Shown piece by piece: positions 7,145 through 14,326 of a DNA stretch of 14,513 bases (within the stretch, counting starts at the first letter, position 1; every line of letters begins with the position of its first letter). The stretch comes from Tepidimicrobium sp. (lineage in GTDB: Bacteria; Bacillota; Clostridia; Tissierellales; Tepidimicrobiaceae), in assembly GCA_012839395.1 (NCBI GenBank), contig DUNJ01000030.1:1-14513 (forward strand), given 5' to 3'. The notes below the pieces were generated by a model. The model did not search any database. It had not been told where the DNA came from and saw only the letters and a program-made list of their open reading frames with translations. Made by a program: the position numbers and the translations under genes.

Positions 7145-8464
7145 ATGTCAAATATAAATACCATAATAATGGGAGCTGCTGGTAGAGACTTCCATGTTTT
7201 CAATACATATTTTAGGGACAACCCTGAATACAATGTAGTAGCATTCACCGCTACCCAGATACCAAATATCGAAGGGCGAATATATCCCCCTGTGCTATCG
7301 GGTAAACTATATCCAAATGGAATACCTATCCATTCGGAAGATGAGCTAGCCCAATTGATAAAGGACAACGATGTAAAGCAAGTTATTTTTGCCTATAGCG
7401 ATCTAAGCCATATGGATATAATGCATAAAGCTTCCACCGTACTAGCCTCAGGAGCAGATTTTAGGTTGATGGGTCCTAAAAACACCAGTATTAAATCTAG
7501 CAAACCCATAATATCCATCTGTGCTGTGCGAACTGGAGTGGGTAAAAGCCAGACCACTAGGCGAATATGCCAAATATTGAAATCCATGGGTAAAAAGGTA
7601 GTTGCAATTAGGCATCCAATGCCATATGGAGATCTAAGCAAGCAAGTGTGCCAACGCTTTGCAACCTATGAAGATCTAGATACCCACAACTGTACAATAG
7701 AGGAAAGGGAGGAATACGAACCTCATATAGATGATGGAATAATTGTATATGCTGGTGTAGATTATGAGCTAATACTAAGGGAGGCAGAAAAAGAAGCCGA
7801 TATAATACTTTGGGATGGGGGAAACAACGATTTTCCATTCTATCATACGGATCTACATATAACTATGGTGGATCCATTAAGACCAGGCCACGAATTGAAC
7901 TATCATCCTGGAGAGGCTAATTTAAGAATGGCAGACGTAGTTATCATAAACAAGGTAGATTCAGCCGATGCTTCAGATATCAATATGGTAAGAGGAAATA
8001 TTGAAGAGGTTAACCCTAATGCCATATTGATAGAGGCTGCATCTCCTATATATGTAGAAAATCAAGACTGGATTCGCAATAAGCAGGTTTTGGTAATAGA
8101 AGATGGCCCAACCTTAACCCACGGGGGCATGGCCTATGGCGCTGGCTCCGTTGCAGCCAAAAAGTTTGGTGCTAAGGAAATGGTGGATCCAAAACCCTAT
8201 GCGGTTGGCAGCATTAAAAAGACCTATAAAGCTTTTCCCAATATATCGATGGTCCTACCTGCCATGGGATATGGAGATGAACAGGTTATGGAGCTAGAGG
8301 AAACCATAGCCAATATGGATTTCGATACCATAATATCCGGTACCCCAATAGATATAAAAAGGGTTATAAAAACGGATAAGCCTGTAGCTAGAGTCCTATA
8401 TACCCTTCAGGAGATTGGCACTCCTACCTTGGAAGATGTGCTGAAAAAGTTTCTAAAAAAATAG
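7145..8464 (+). CDS. Cyclic 2,3-diphosphoglycerate synthetase-family P-loop protein (COG2403-type)
   Basis: The 439 residues match the family named for archaeal cyclic 2,3-diphosphoglycerate synthetase, often annotated in bacteria as a predicted GTPase. The N-terminal part (4-115) starts with a nucleotide-binding-like IIMGAAGRDFHVF. A second domain begins with the P-loop RTGVGKSQTTR (129-139), then a Walker-B-like ILWDGGNND (221-229) and an NKVD motif (269-272) of the kind that reads a guanine base. HGGMAYGAG follows further on. ATG 7145-7147 has GAGGAGG seven bases upstream. The gene is alone between its own promoter and a terminator. The archaeal enzyme makes a thermoprotective metabolite from 2,3-diphosphoglycerate and ATP; whether bacterial members do so is not established, so I treat the family call as firm and the reaction as unproven. 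Confidence 0.85.
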   Translation: MSNINTIIMGAAGRDFHVFNTYFRDNPEYNVVAFTATQIPNIEGRIYPPVLSGKLYPNGIPIHSEDELAQLIKDNDVKQVIFAYSDLSHMDIMHKASTVLASGADFRLMGPKNTSIKSSKPIISICAVRTGVGKSQTTRRICQILKSMGKKVVAIRHPMPYGDLSKQVCQRFATYEDLDTHNCTIEEREEYEPHIDDGIIVYAGVDYELILREAEKEADIILWDGGNNDFPFYHTDLHITMVDPLRPGHELNYHPGEANLRMADVVIINKVDSADASDINMVRGNIEEVNPNAILIEAASPIYVENQDWIRNKQVLVIEDGPTLTHGGMAYGAGSVAAKKFGAKEMVDPKPYAVGSIKKTYKAFPNISMVLPAMGYGDEQVMELEETIANMDFDTIISGTPIDIKRVIKTDKPVARVLYTLQEIGTPTLEDVLKKFLKK

Positions 8465-8489
8465 CCTGGGTATCACCCGGCTATTTTTT
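8461..8489. terminator. Bidirectional rho-independent terminator
   Basis: ATAGCC and GGGT pair with ACCC and GGCTAT around an ATC loop, with one T bulge. Six T follow on the plus strand and seven T on the minus strand. It begins within the stop codon of the rightward P-loop gene and lies five bases beyond the yebC stop, so it can end both convergent transcripts. Confidence 0.88.
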
Positions 8490-8494
8490 ATATC

Positions 8495-9229
8495 TTATTC
8501 CTCATCCATCTCCCAACTGTGATAGATTTCTTGGACATCATCGTTATCTTCTAGTACATCTATCAATCTTTCCATATTCTCAATATCCTCATCATCGGTT
8601 AGAACCGTGGTGGTCTTAGGTAAAAACGCTAATTCTGCTATAGCAAAATTATAGCCCTCCTCACTCAATGCATCCCTGGTCCTATTGAAATCCTCCGGAC
8701 TTGTAATTATCTCGTAGCCATATTTATCGCTATTGAAGTCCTCTGCCCCCAAATCTATGGATTTAAGCATCAATTCATCTTCGTCTATAGAATCATTCCT
8801 CTCTATAGCCAACAATCCCTTCCTCTCGAACATAAACGAAACGCAGCCTGTCTGGCCCAAATTCCCTCCAAACTTATCGAATGCATGTCTTACATCGGAA
8901 GCGGTTCTATTCTTATTATCCGTTAGACAGGATACATATACAGCTACCCCACCTGGACCATAGCCCTCGTATGTGATCTCCTCATAATCAGCCCCGCCTA
9001 AATCTCCAGTTCCTCTCTTAATCGCCCTTTCAATATTTTCATTAGGCATATTGGCAGCTTTGGCTTTTTCAATAGCTGCCTTTAGGGCTGGATTATATTC
9101 TTCATCCCCTCCACCCTCCCTTGCAGCCACCGTAATATTCCTTCCTAATTTTGTAAATTCCTTAGCTCTTTTAGCATCTTCTTTGCTCTTTTTGCGTTTT
9201 ATATTACTCCATTTTGAGTGACCTGCCAT
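8495..9229 (-). CDS. yebC: YebC/PmpR-family DNA- or ribosome-associated regulator
   Basis: Conserved cytoplasmic protein of the YebC/TACO1 family. Members have been described as DNA-binding regulators (PmpR) and as helpers of translation through difficult proline stretches. The 244 residues start with the family hallmark MAGHSKWSNIKRKK and show NPALKAAIEKAKAANMPNENIERAIKRG, in which NMPNENIERAI is typical, then YEGYGPGGVAVYV and the FGGNLGQTGCVSFMF block. The C-terminus is acidic and ends HSWEMDEE. The start at ATG 9227-9229 is set by the conserved N-terminus and by AAGGAGG nine bases upstream; the frame is open 18 codons further but without signals. It follows nadE by 67 bases and probably shares its transcript. 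Confidence 0.95.
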   Translation of the reverse strand: MAGHSKWSNIKRKKSKEDAKRAKEFTKLGRNITVAAREGGGDEEYNPALKAAIEKAKAANMPNENIERAIKRGTGDLGGADYEEITYEGYGPGGVAVYVSCLTDNKNRTASDVRHAFDKFGGNLGQTGCVSFMFERKGLLAIERNDSIDEDELMLKSIDLGAEDFNSDKYGYEIITSPEDFNRTRDALSEEGYNFAIAELAFLPKTTTVLTDDEDIENMERLIDVLEDNDDVQEIYHSWEMDEE

Positions 9230-9296
9230 TAAATTCAACCTCCTTACGTTATTACTAATCCATTCTAACATAATTCTTAACATAATACATGATGAA

Positions 9297-10022
9297 TTAG
9301 TATTTTGGAGTGAAAATTGGTGGAAATTTTCTCTTATGATCGCTTATATCCTGCATCCTCTCTATTTCAACCACAACCTCCCTGGGGCCAGTTCCTTCCA
9401 ATATGTAAGTATCCAGTACATCATACCCAAAACCCATATCCTCTTCATCCGTTTGATCCTCCAATAATCCTGCCGTTGGAACCTTATCTATTACCTCCCT
9501 AGGGACATTTAAATATTCCGCCATCCTCCATATATCCCTCTTTACTATCGAGGCTATAGGGAGTAGATCCGCCCCGGTATCTCCATGCTTGGTAAAATAT
9601 CCTACGGTAAATTCGCTTCTATTACTACAGCCTAATACCAAATACCCATTATTCTGAGCTATGTAATACAGAGTGGTCATCCTAAGCCTTGGCTTTATAT
9701 TTATAGCTGCTATGCTTTTAGGATTTTCAATTCCCAATTCTTTGGCAAGTACATGGTAGGTTTTAGATAGATCTACCGTTTTCGTTCTAAGGTCCAATCT
9801 ATCCGCCACCAATAGAGCATCTTTCTCATCCTCCGGATGGCTATTGCAGGGCATTATAACCCCTAAAGCCGTATCTGGAAAGGCCAATTTAGATATACCT
9901 GCAACCACCGCCGAATCCACACCTCCACTAAGCCCAAATACCACTCCCCTTCCACCAGCTTCAGATACCTTAAGCCTCATCCATTCCACCAATTCATTAC
10001 AATACCTCTCAATATCCCTCAT
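9297..10022 (-). CDS. nadE: NH3-dependent NAD+ synthetase
   Basis: Final step of NAD synthesis: ATP-dependent amidation of nicotinic acid adenine dinucleotide. The 241 residues are the ammonia-using form, without a glutaminase domain. The N-type ATP pyrophosphatase loop FGLSGGVDSAVV (29-40) is intact, followed by NIKPRLRMTTLYY (108-120), GCSNRSEFTVGYFTKHGD (131-148), the DQTDEEDMGFGYDVLD segment (189-204) and HKRKFPP (229-235). I choose ATG 10020-10022, which has GGGGGT six bases upstream. The frame reaches back to a TTG at 10049 with no ribosome site. It is divergent from the TSUP gene pair and leads into yebC. Confidence 0.96.
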   Translation of the reverse strand: MRDIERYCNELVEWMRLKVSEAGGRGVVFGLSGGVDSAVVAGISKLAFPDTALGVIMPCNSHPEDEKDALLVADRLDLRTKTVDLSKTYHVLAKELGIENPKSIAAINIKPRLRMTTLYYIAQNNGYLVLGCSNRSEFTVGYFTKHGDTGADLLPIASIVKRDIWRMAEYLNVPREVIDKVPTAGLLEDQTDEEDMGFGYDVLDTYILEGTGPREVVVEIERMQDISDHKRKFPPIFTPKY

Positions 10023-10083
10023 CTCATTACCCCCATATAATATATCCAATGTATATACTATGTAAATTTGGTCAGATTAATAG

Positions 10084-10113
10084 TTGACGATCATAGATTT
10101 TCCCCATCATTAT
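10084..10113 (+). promoter_or_regulatory. Probable promoter for the TSUP gene pair
   Basis: TTGACG (10084-10089, five of six) with an 18-base spacer and CATTAT (10108-10113, four of six), followed by AAAGGAGG at 10119-10126 and ATG at 10132. The leader would be very short. The nadE and TSUP promoters both fall in a 109-base gap. Confidence 0.5.
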
Positions 10114-10131
10114 ACCATAAAGGAGGCATCC

Positions 10132-10491
10132 ATGGATAGTCAGACCATTAAGCTAATAGCAATTGGACTTATAGCTGGAATGATCAACGGCCTATTTGGC
10201 TCTGGTGGTGGAACCTTGGTGGTTCCAGCCCTTGTATTTTTAATAGGCATGGAAGATTACAAAGCCCATGCCACAGCCATCTCCATAATACTGCCCTTGT
10301 CGATTATAAGCACCTTTATATACCTTCGAGGCAAAGCAATCCCCCTGCATATGGGGATTGTCATCGTATCAGGTGGAATGGTAGGAAGCTTCATCGGTGC
10401 AAAGTTTTTAAAAAGGGTCCCAAACAACATACTGAGAAAAGCATTTGGAAGCGTAATAATAATTACCGCATTGAGGATGATCTTCAGATGA
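10132..10491 (+). CDS. Half-length TSUP (TauE/SafE) membrane transporter, N-terminal type
   Basis: Membrane protein of 119 residues, about half the usual 240-270 of the TSUP family, which moves sulfite, sulfonates and other small organic anions. It carries one copy of the family repeat: a first hydrophobic stretch with GMINGLFGSGGGTLVVPALVF, then HATAISIILPLSIISTFIYL, then GGMVGSFIGAKFL and a final hydrophobic helix, giving about four spans. The start is ATG 10132-10134, with AAAGGAGG five bases upstream; an open extension to 10084 lacks signals. It overlaps the second half-length gene in an ATGA. Together the two would supply the two repeats of a full transporter. The substrate cannot be told from sequence. 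Confidence 0.88.
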   Translation: MDSQTIKLIAIGLIAGMINGLFGSGGGTLVVPALVFLIGMEDYKAHATAISIILPLSIISTFIYLRGKAIPLHMGIVIVSGGMVGSFIGAKFLKRVPNNILRKAFGSVIIITALRMIFR

Positions 10492-10841
10492 AACTATTTA
10501 TAATTGGATTCCTATCGGGAATAATCAGCGGAATGGGCATTGGCGGAGGTGCCATTTTGATTCCTTCCCTAATATTTTTTAGCAATTTAAAGCAGCAACA
10601 GGCCCAAGGTTTGAACCTTATTGTGTTTCTACCTGTAGCCGCGGTGGCGCTAATAGTCCATTTCAGGGAAAAGAATATCGAATTACAATATGCCAAATGG
10701 ATCATAGTAGGAGGGGTTATAGGTGCAATAGTGGGCTCCATAATGGCATTGAGGATAAATCCTACCCGGTTGAAAAAATATTTTGGCATATTCCTTCTAT
10801 TCATAGGGATATATGAGCTGTTTAAAAAAAATGATGCCTAG
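10488..10841 (+). CDS. Half-length TSUP (TauE/SafE) membrane transporter, C-terminal type
   Basis: Membrane protein of 117 residues with the second copy of the TSUP repeat: GIISGMGIGGGAILIPSLIFF at the first span, then GLNLIVFLPVAAVALIVHF, then IIVGGVIGAIVGSIMAL and a last span FGIFLLFIGIYELF. Like its partner it is half-length, and the two align repeat to repeat. The ATG shares ATGA (10488-10491) with the partner's stop, so translation is coupled and equal amounts are expected. Its TAG stop overlaps the yigZ stop on the other strand within CTAG (10838-10841), with no terminator between. It probably forms a heterodimer with the upstream protein; a simple frameshift of a fused gene is unlikely because each half has its own clean start and stop. 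Confidence 0.88.
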   Translation: MKLFIIGFLSGIISGMGIGGGAILIPSLIFFSNLKQQQAQGLNLIVFLPVAAVALIVHFREKNIELQYAKWIIVGGVIGAIVGSIMALRINPTRLKKYFGIFLLFIGIYELFKKNDA

Positions 10842-11482
10842 TACAATTTTCCGTCCTTTATTGGGAGATGCTTCTGTTCAACAAACTCTATGGATACATC
10901 TCCACTGGTTAAATCGGTAATAATATTTTTAAAATAATCCTCATCGGAAAACCTTACATATACAAACATATTTACCGCATCGTCGTAGATCACATCATCT
11001 ATAATATATCCCTTTCCCATCAAATAGTTTTCAACTATCCCATATGCAGTATAATCCAATCTGACCTTATATTTGGTATGCAATACCCTGTCCAATATTA
11101 TTCCAGCCTCTAATCCTATCTTGGCTCCCTTGGTATATGCTCTAATCAAGCCCCCAGATCCTAGCTTCACCCCTCCAAAATACCTTGTAACTACTACCAC
11201 CACATTCCTAAGATCTTCCTTTTTTATTACCTCCAAAGCCGGTATGCCAGCCGTCCCTGAAGGCTCCCCATCATCGCTAAACCGCTGAATATTGCTATTT
11301 CTACCGTATACATATGCATATACATTGTGAGTGGCATCCCTGTGCTTCTCCTTTATTTTTTCAATAAAATCCAATGCCTCCTCCTCTGATTGGATGGGCA
11401 TTGCATAGCCTATAAACCTGGATCTATTTATTATAACCTCACTTTCCCCATAACCGTATATACTCCTGTAGATATTGTCCAT
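10838..11482 (-). CDS. yigZ: YigZ/IMPACT (UPF0029) family protein
   Basis: Cytosolic protein of 214 residues belonging to the YigZ/IMPACT family, whose eukaryotic members regulate translation through GCN1; the bacterial role is unsettled. Hallmarks are NRSRFIGYA near the N-terminus, DATHNVYAYVYG, and the UPF0029 signature SDDGEPSGTAGIPALEVI and VVVVTRYFGGVKLGSGGLIRAYTK (split here by a short KKEDLRN stretch). A C-terminal ferredoxin-like domain follows. The length is normal. ATG 11480-11482 has AAAGGGG six bases upstream and a good promoter at 11524-11552. The 3' end overlaps the convergent TSUP gene. Confidence 0.94.
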   Translation of the reverse strand: MDNIYRSIYGYGESEVIINRSRFIGYAMPIQSEEEALDFIEKIKEKHRDATHNVYAYVYGRNSNIQRFSDDGEPSGTAGIPALEVIKKEDLRNVVVVVTRYFGGVKLGSGGLIRAYTKGAKIGLEAGIILDRVLHTKYKVRLDYTAYGIVENYLMGKGYIIDDVIYDDAVNMFVYVRFSDEDYFKNIITDLTSGDVSIEFVEQKHLPIKDGKLY

Positions 11483-11523
11483 AACTATCCCCTTTGCTCA
11501 CAAAATATTCATTTCCTAAACCT

Positions 11524-11552
11524 ATTATAGAATAGATGTCTCTAAAACTCAA
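11524..11552 (-). promoter_or_regulatory. Sigma-A-type promoter for yigZ
   Basis: Minus strand TTGAGT (11547-11552), exact 17-base spacer, perfect TATAAT (11524-11529). Transcription would start near 11517, about 35 bases before the yigZ ATG. Confidence 0.78.
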
Positions 11553-11561
11553 AACCCTAAG

Positions 11562-11606
11562 AAATTTAAAGCTCCCACCCTCGTAAAATCCAAGATGGGA
11601 GCCTTT
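11562..11606 (-). terminator. Probable terminator between the NUDIX gene and yigZ
   Basis: A 7-bp perfect stem, GCTCCCA (11571-11577) with TGGGAGC (11596-11602), has an 18-base loop. AAA/TTT flanks can extend it past one unpaired base. On the minus strand TTTAAATTTC follows. The tail is weaker than those at 249 or 6750, but the position, just ahead of the yigZ promoter, fits. Confidence 0.5.
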
Positions 11607-11611
11607 ATAAA

Positions 11612-11704
11612 TTATAGCCGTTTTACCTCTATAACAGGCAATATTATCCGATCTAAATCACAATAAGCTAATATAGAGGTATTTGTATATAAACGGTAAA
11701 CCAT
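11612..11704 (-). other. Possible small or remnant reading frame after the NUDIX gene
   Basis: The leftward frame from ATG 11702-11704 to TAA 11612-11614 has 30 codons, and its protein-like part reaches further upstream without a start (IEIYPYPNGVTEYG ahead of MVYRLYTNTSILAYCDLDRI). It reads more like protein than spacer, but there is no ribosome site. Within the same stretch a perfect 10-bp inverted repeat (11624-11633 and 11672-11681, TACCTCTATA) could fold. It may be the tail of a lost gene, a short coupled peptide, or chance. I do not recognise a family. Confidence 0.25.
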
Positions 11705-11742
11705 CCCGTATTCTGTAACGCCATTAGGATAGGGATAAATTT

Positions 11743-12183
11743 CTATGCATATATCTCGTCTATTTCGTAATTCTTAAACTCCAAATACTTTTTATAGGAT
11801 AGATTCACCAAGGATTTATCTTGATTATGGGTTATCATGTCCAAGGCCTTATCTATTGGGTAGAATCCTCCCGCCTTGAACCCTTCCTCCAATCTAATTT
11901 CATAGCCCTTATCAACAGCTTCCATCACATACCATATTATCCTATTATACACTTCCTGCTTTCTAGACAAAGAAAAAAATTCGTAATTGGTTTCTCCAGC
12001 GGTTGAAACGATATTGGCATCAACACCTGCTTCATATTTGACACGCCCCACAGCCGTCTCCGTTGGCAGAAGTCCATTACGAATTTTCCCCTTAGGCAAT
12101 ACCCATTGATTCTTGTCATTTTTAAGGATTAAAACCTCATCCCCACTGAAAACTACGCCACCTGCACAATTTCTGACTATCAT
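11743..12183 (-). CDS. NUDIX-fold protein with a degenerate Nudix box
   Basis: The 146 residues form a recognisable NUDIX domain: CAGGVVFSGDEVLILKN at the start, WVLPKGKIRNGLLP leading into the Nudix box (32-54), and TNYEFFSLSRKQEVYNRIIWYVM as the later strands. Catalytic members need G-x5-E-x7-REUxEExGU. Here the first Glu is Leu38, Arg is Gly46, the next Glu is Arg47 and the following Glu is Tyr50; only Glu51 and the Gly53-Val54 end remain. It is therefore probably not an ordinary pyrophosphohydrolase and may bind a nucleotide without cutting it. ATG 12181-12183 has AAAGGAGG nine bases upstream and a good promoter at 12215-12243. It follows hflX by 89 bases. Confidence 0.88.
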   Translation of the reverse strand: MIVRNCAGGVVFSGDEVLILKNDKNQWVLPKGKIRNGLLPTETAVGRVKYEAGVDANIVSTAGETNYEFFSLSRKQEVYNRIIWYVMEAVDKGYEIRLEEGFKAGGFYPIDKALDMITHNQDKSLVNLSYKKYLEFKNYEIDEIYA

Positions 12184-12214
12184 TGGAACCAGCCTCCTTT
12201 ATTCTCTTACTTTT

Positions 12215-12243
12215 ATCATACCCAAAATCCCCTAAATATTCAA
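12215..12243 (-). promoter_or_regulatory. Sigma-A-type promoter for the NUDIX-fold gene
   Basis: Minus strand TTGAAT (12238-12243), exact 17-base spacer, TATGAT (12215-12220), placed between hflX and the NUDIX-fold gene, with AAAGGAGG downstream at 12193-12200. Confidence 0.7.
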
Positions 12244-12272
12244 TCATTTTAGCGACGAAATTTAGAATATTT

Positions 12273-13556
12273 TCATCCAATAATATATTTTGAGTACCTA
12301 TCATAATCTACCTGACTTATATTGAACCCCAGTTCCGTTCCATCTTCCCTATATTTCATATACCCTACATCATAATGTTCCAAAAAATAACTGGTTATAA
12401 CATGTTCAGCGTAGGGAATTAGCAATTTAACATCCTTATATTGTTGAGGCAGATTCTCTTGGATCATGCGCAATAACTTATCCAAATTAGCCATAGTTTT
12501 GCTAGAGACAAATATCTTCTTATCCACATATTTATTTTGAAATACCAAATTGCTTATATCCGCCTTATCCATCTTATTAAATACGGTAATAATAGGCTTA
12601 TTTAACACATCTAACTCCTTCAGTATTTCTTTAGTAGTCTCAATCTGTATATCTAAATCCTCGTTAGAAGCATCCACCACATGGAGCAGAAGATCTGCAT
12701 ACTGTACCTCCTCAAGGGTTCCCTTAAATGCCTCTATCAAATGGGTTGGAAGTTTGCTGACAAAACCTACAGTATCGGTCAATAAAAAGGGCTGGCCATT
12801 AGGAAGTCTGCCCCTTCTTAAGGAAGTATCCAAGGTGGCAAATAGCATATCATATGCAAATACCTTTTTGGATCTATCACATTCACCATCCATCTCTATG
12901 ATCTTGTTTAACAAGGTGGACTTTCCAGCATTGGTATATCCAACTAACGCCACTATTGGAAGGCTGGACTCCTCCCGCCTTTTCCTCTTTATACTTCTGG
13001 CTTTTTTTGCTTCTTCCAATGCCTTTTCAATACTATCTATCTCCCTAAGTATATGGCGTCTATCTGTTTCAAGCTTCTGCTCTCCCGGTCCTCTGGTACC
13101 AATACCTCCACCCTCCCTAGATAGATAATCTCTAAACCCAACCAACCTAGGTAATCTGTATTTAAGTTGAGCCAACCTCACCTGAAGTTTACCCTCCTTA
13201 GAGGTAGCCCTACTGGCAAATATATCCAGTATCAGATTGGTTCTATCCACTATCTTGCGGCCGATTATCTCTTCTAAATTCCTCAACTGAGCACCAGATA
13301 ATTCATCGTTAAATACTACAGTAGCTATCCCCAATTCCTCACAATAATTCTTTATCTCACTAGCCTTTCCCCTTCCTATAAAACAGGCTGGATCTATTGA
13401 GGATCTCCTCTGAATAACCCTGGAAACCACCATACCTCCCGCTGCATTCACCAGCTCCTCCAGCTCATCCATTGAATTCTCTACATCTATACTATCCGTT
13501 GCCAACTCCACACCCACTATCAATATTTTCTCCCTGTTATTAAAGCTATTATCCAA
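12273..13556 (-). CDS. hflX: GTPase HflX
   Basis: Ribosome-associated GTPase that splits stalled or stress-inactivated 70S ribosomes in bacteria. The 427 residues contain the HflX N-terminal domain with RSSIDPACFIGRGKASEIK, the glycine-rich linker GGGIGTRGPGEQKLETDRR (149-167), a basic coiled helix (170-195), and the G domain: GYTNAGKS (206-213), switch I around FATLDTS (239-245), DTVGF (261-265), NKMD (327-330) and SSKT (351-354). A C-terminal domain follows. All nucleotide-binding residues are present. The start is uncertain: TTG 13554-13556 is preceded by GAAAGGA about 11 bases upstream, while an in-frame TTG at 13523 has AGGGAG six bases ahead. An extended -10, TGATATAAT (13599-13607), lies ahead of the gene. 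Confidence 0.95.
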   Translation of the reverse strand: MDNSFNNREKILIVGVELATDSIDVENSMDELEELVNAAGGMVVSRVIQRRSSIDPACFIGRGKASEIKNYCEELGIATVVFNDELSGAQLRNLEEIIGRKIVDRTNLILDIFASRATSKEGKLQVRLAQLKYRLPRLVGFRDYLSREGGGIGTRGPGEQKLETDRRHILREIDSIEKALEEAKKARSIKRKRREESSLPIVALVGYTNAGKSTLLNKIIEMDGECDRSKKVFAYDMLFATLDTSLRRGRLPNGQPFLLTDTVGFVSKLPTHLIEAFKGTLEEVQYADLLLHVVDASNEDLDIQIETTKEILKELDVLNKPIITVFNKMDKADISNLVFQNKYVDKKIFVSSKTMANLDKLLRMIQENLPQQYKDVKLLIPYAEHVITSYFLEHYDVGYMKYREDGTELGFNISQVDYDRYSKYIIG

Positions 13557-13598
13557 TTACCTTGTCATCCTTTCTCAACCCACATATTAACCCTATAT

Positions 13599-13607
13599 AT
13601 TATATCA
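13599..13607 (-). promoter_or_regulatory. Extended -10 promoter for hflX
   Basis: Minus strand TGATATAAT, an extended -10 with perfect TATAAT, in the 64-base gap between yunB and hflX. No good -35 is found at 16-18 bases upstream, as expected when a TG extension compensates. The start would be near 13592. Confidence 0.5.
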
Positions 13608-13620
13608 CGCGAACCACAGC

Positions 13621-14274
13621 TCACTTAACTATATGCAACATCTTATCCCCTGGCACGTTAATATACTGCTCTGGAACCTCTCCAACTATAATGGTTTCGG
13701 CTATGGGGATATTGGTAGTAATCCTAATATCTTCTGATATCAGGGGAACTATCATCTTAATTTCAGTAACCACTATTATATATATCCTATGTCTAGTCTG
13801 ATTTATCCCCGAATCCTCAAACTCAGTAGCAAAATCTACAGATACAGATCCCTGGGGCACTATATCCACGCTTACGCTAGGCAACTTTACCAATCTAGTA
13901 TCAAATGCATTGCTTAAAGGTACCTTTATACTAGACTCAGATATCTTCTGCAACTGATCCTGCACTTCAAGCGCCACCTCAGTAGCTATATTGTTCATCA
14001 ATATAGTGTTGGCCTGCATCAGGCTAACCTTTCCTTCCCTATCATATTGTACAAATATTAAATCATTATAGTTGATATCTCGTCTTATGTTTTCCTTTAT
14101 TGTATCATTTATAGCTCCGGTAGTCACGGATCTAGCCCTTATTTCGGATATCGCCACTACAGTAGGTAGAATATTTCTATCCACATATCTATATATGTAT
14201 ATACCCAATACCATTAGGGTTATAATCCATAGTATAATCCCCTTCCTCCTTATTAAATATAAATAATATTTCAA
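13621..14274 (-). CDS. yunB: Sporulation protein YunB
   Basis: The 217-residue product matches YunB, a mother-cell sporulation protein with one N-terminal membrane anchor and a large domain outside the membrane. The anchor GIILWIITLMVLGIYIYRYV (12-31) follows a basic start. The family's lumenal segments are visible: LPTVVAISEIRARSVTTGAI, NYNDLIFVQYDREGKVSLMQ, then NTILMNNIATEVALEVQDQL, VPLSNAF and NIPIAETIIVGEVPEQYINV near the end. The start is TTG 14272-14274, supported by GGGAGGG seven bases upstream. A sigma-E-like promoter lies just ahead. yunB is a sigma-E gene in Bacillus subtilis, which fits, and its presence is the best sign here that the organism forms spores. Confidence 0.92.
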   Translation of the reverse strand: MKYYLYLIRRKGIILWIITLMVLGIYIYRYVDRNILPTVVAISEIRARSVTTGAINDTIKENIRRDINYNDLIFVQYDREGKVSLMQANTILMNNIATEVALEVQDQLQKISESSIKVPLSNAFDTRLVKLPSVSVDIVPQGSVSVDFATEFEDSGINQTRHRIYIIVVTEIKMIVPLISEDIRITTNIPIAETIIVGEVPEQYINVPGDKMLHIVK

Positions 14275-14297
14275 CTAACATCCCTCCCAATATATGA

Positions 14298-14326
14298 TAT
14301 GTATGATATACTGATTAAAGATATCC
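14298..14326 (-). promoter_or_regulatory. Sigma-E-like sporulation promoter for yunB
   Basis: On the minus strand GGATATC (14320-14326) lies 14 bases ahead of CATACATA (14298-14305). This fits the Bacillus sigma-E pattern (ATATT-like -35, about 14 bases, CATACA-like -10). Transcription would start near 14291, making a very short leader before the GGGAGGG site at 14282-14288. The -35 and spacer lie in a repeat that occurs again at 14490-14513. Confidence 0.65.

Noticed and set aside
9230..9283. Eighteen-codon N-terminal extension of yebC
   Set aside because: The family invariably begins at MAGHSKW, and AAGGAGG is placed for the ATG at 9229.
9266..9286. Two copies of TAACATAAT between nadE and yebC as an operator
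   Set aside because: Nine AT-rich bases repeated once in an AT-rich gap are easily chance, and no linked regulator is present.
10132..10841. TSUP pair as one frameshifted pseudogene
   Set aside because: Each half has complete repeat motifs, the second has a proper ATG in a standard ATGA overlap, and the first ends naturally after its last membrane span.
12550..13128. A 192-codon rightward frame opposite hflX
   Set aside because: It is the antisense shadow of an unmistakable HflX G domain and has no ribosome site.
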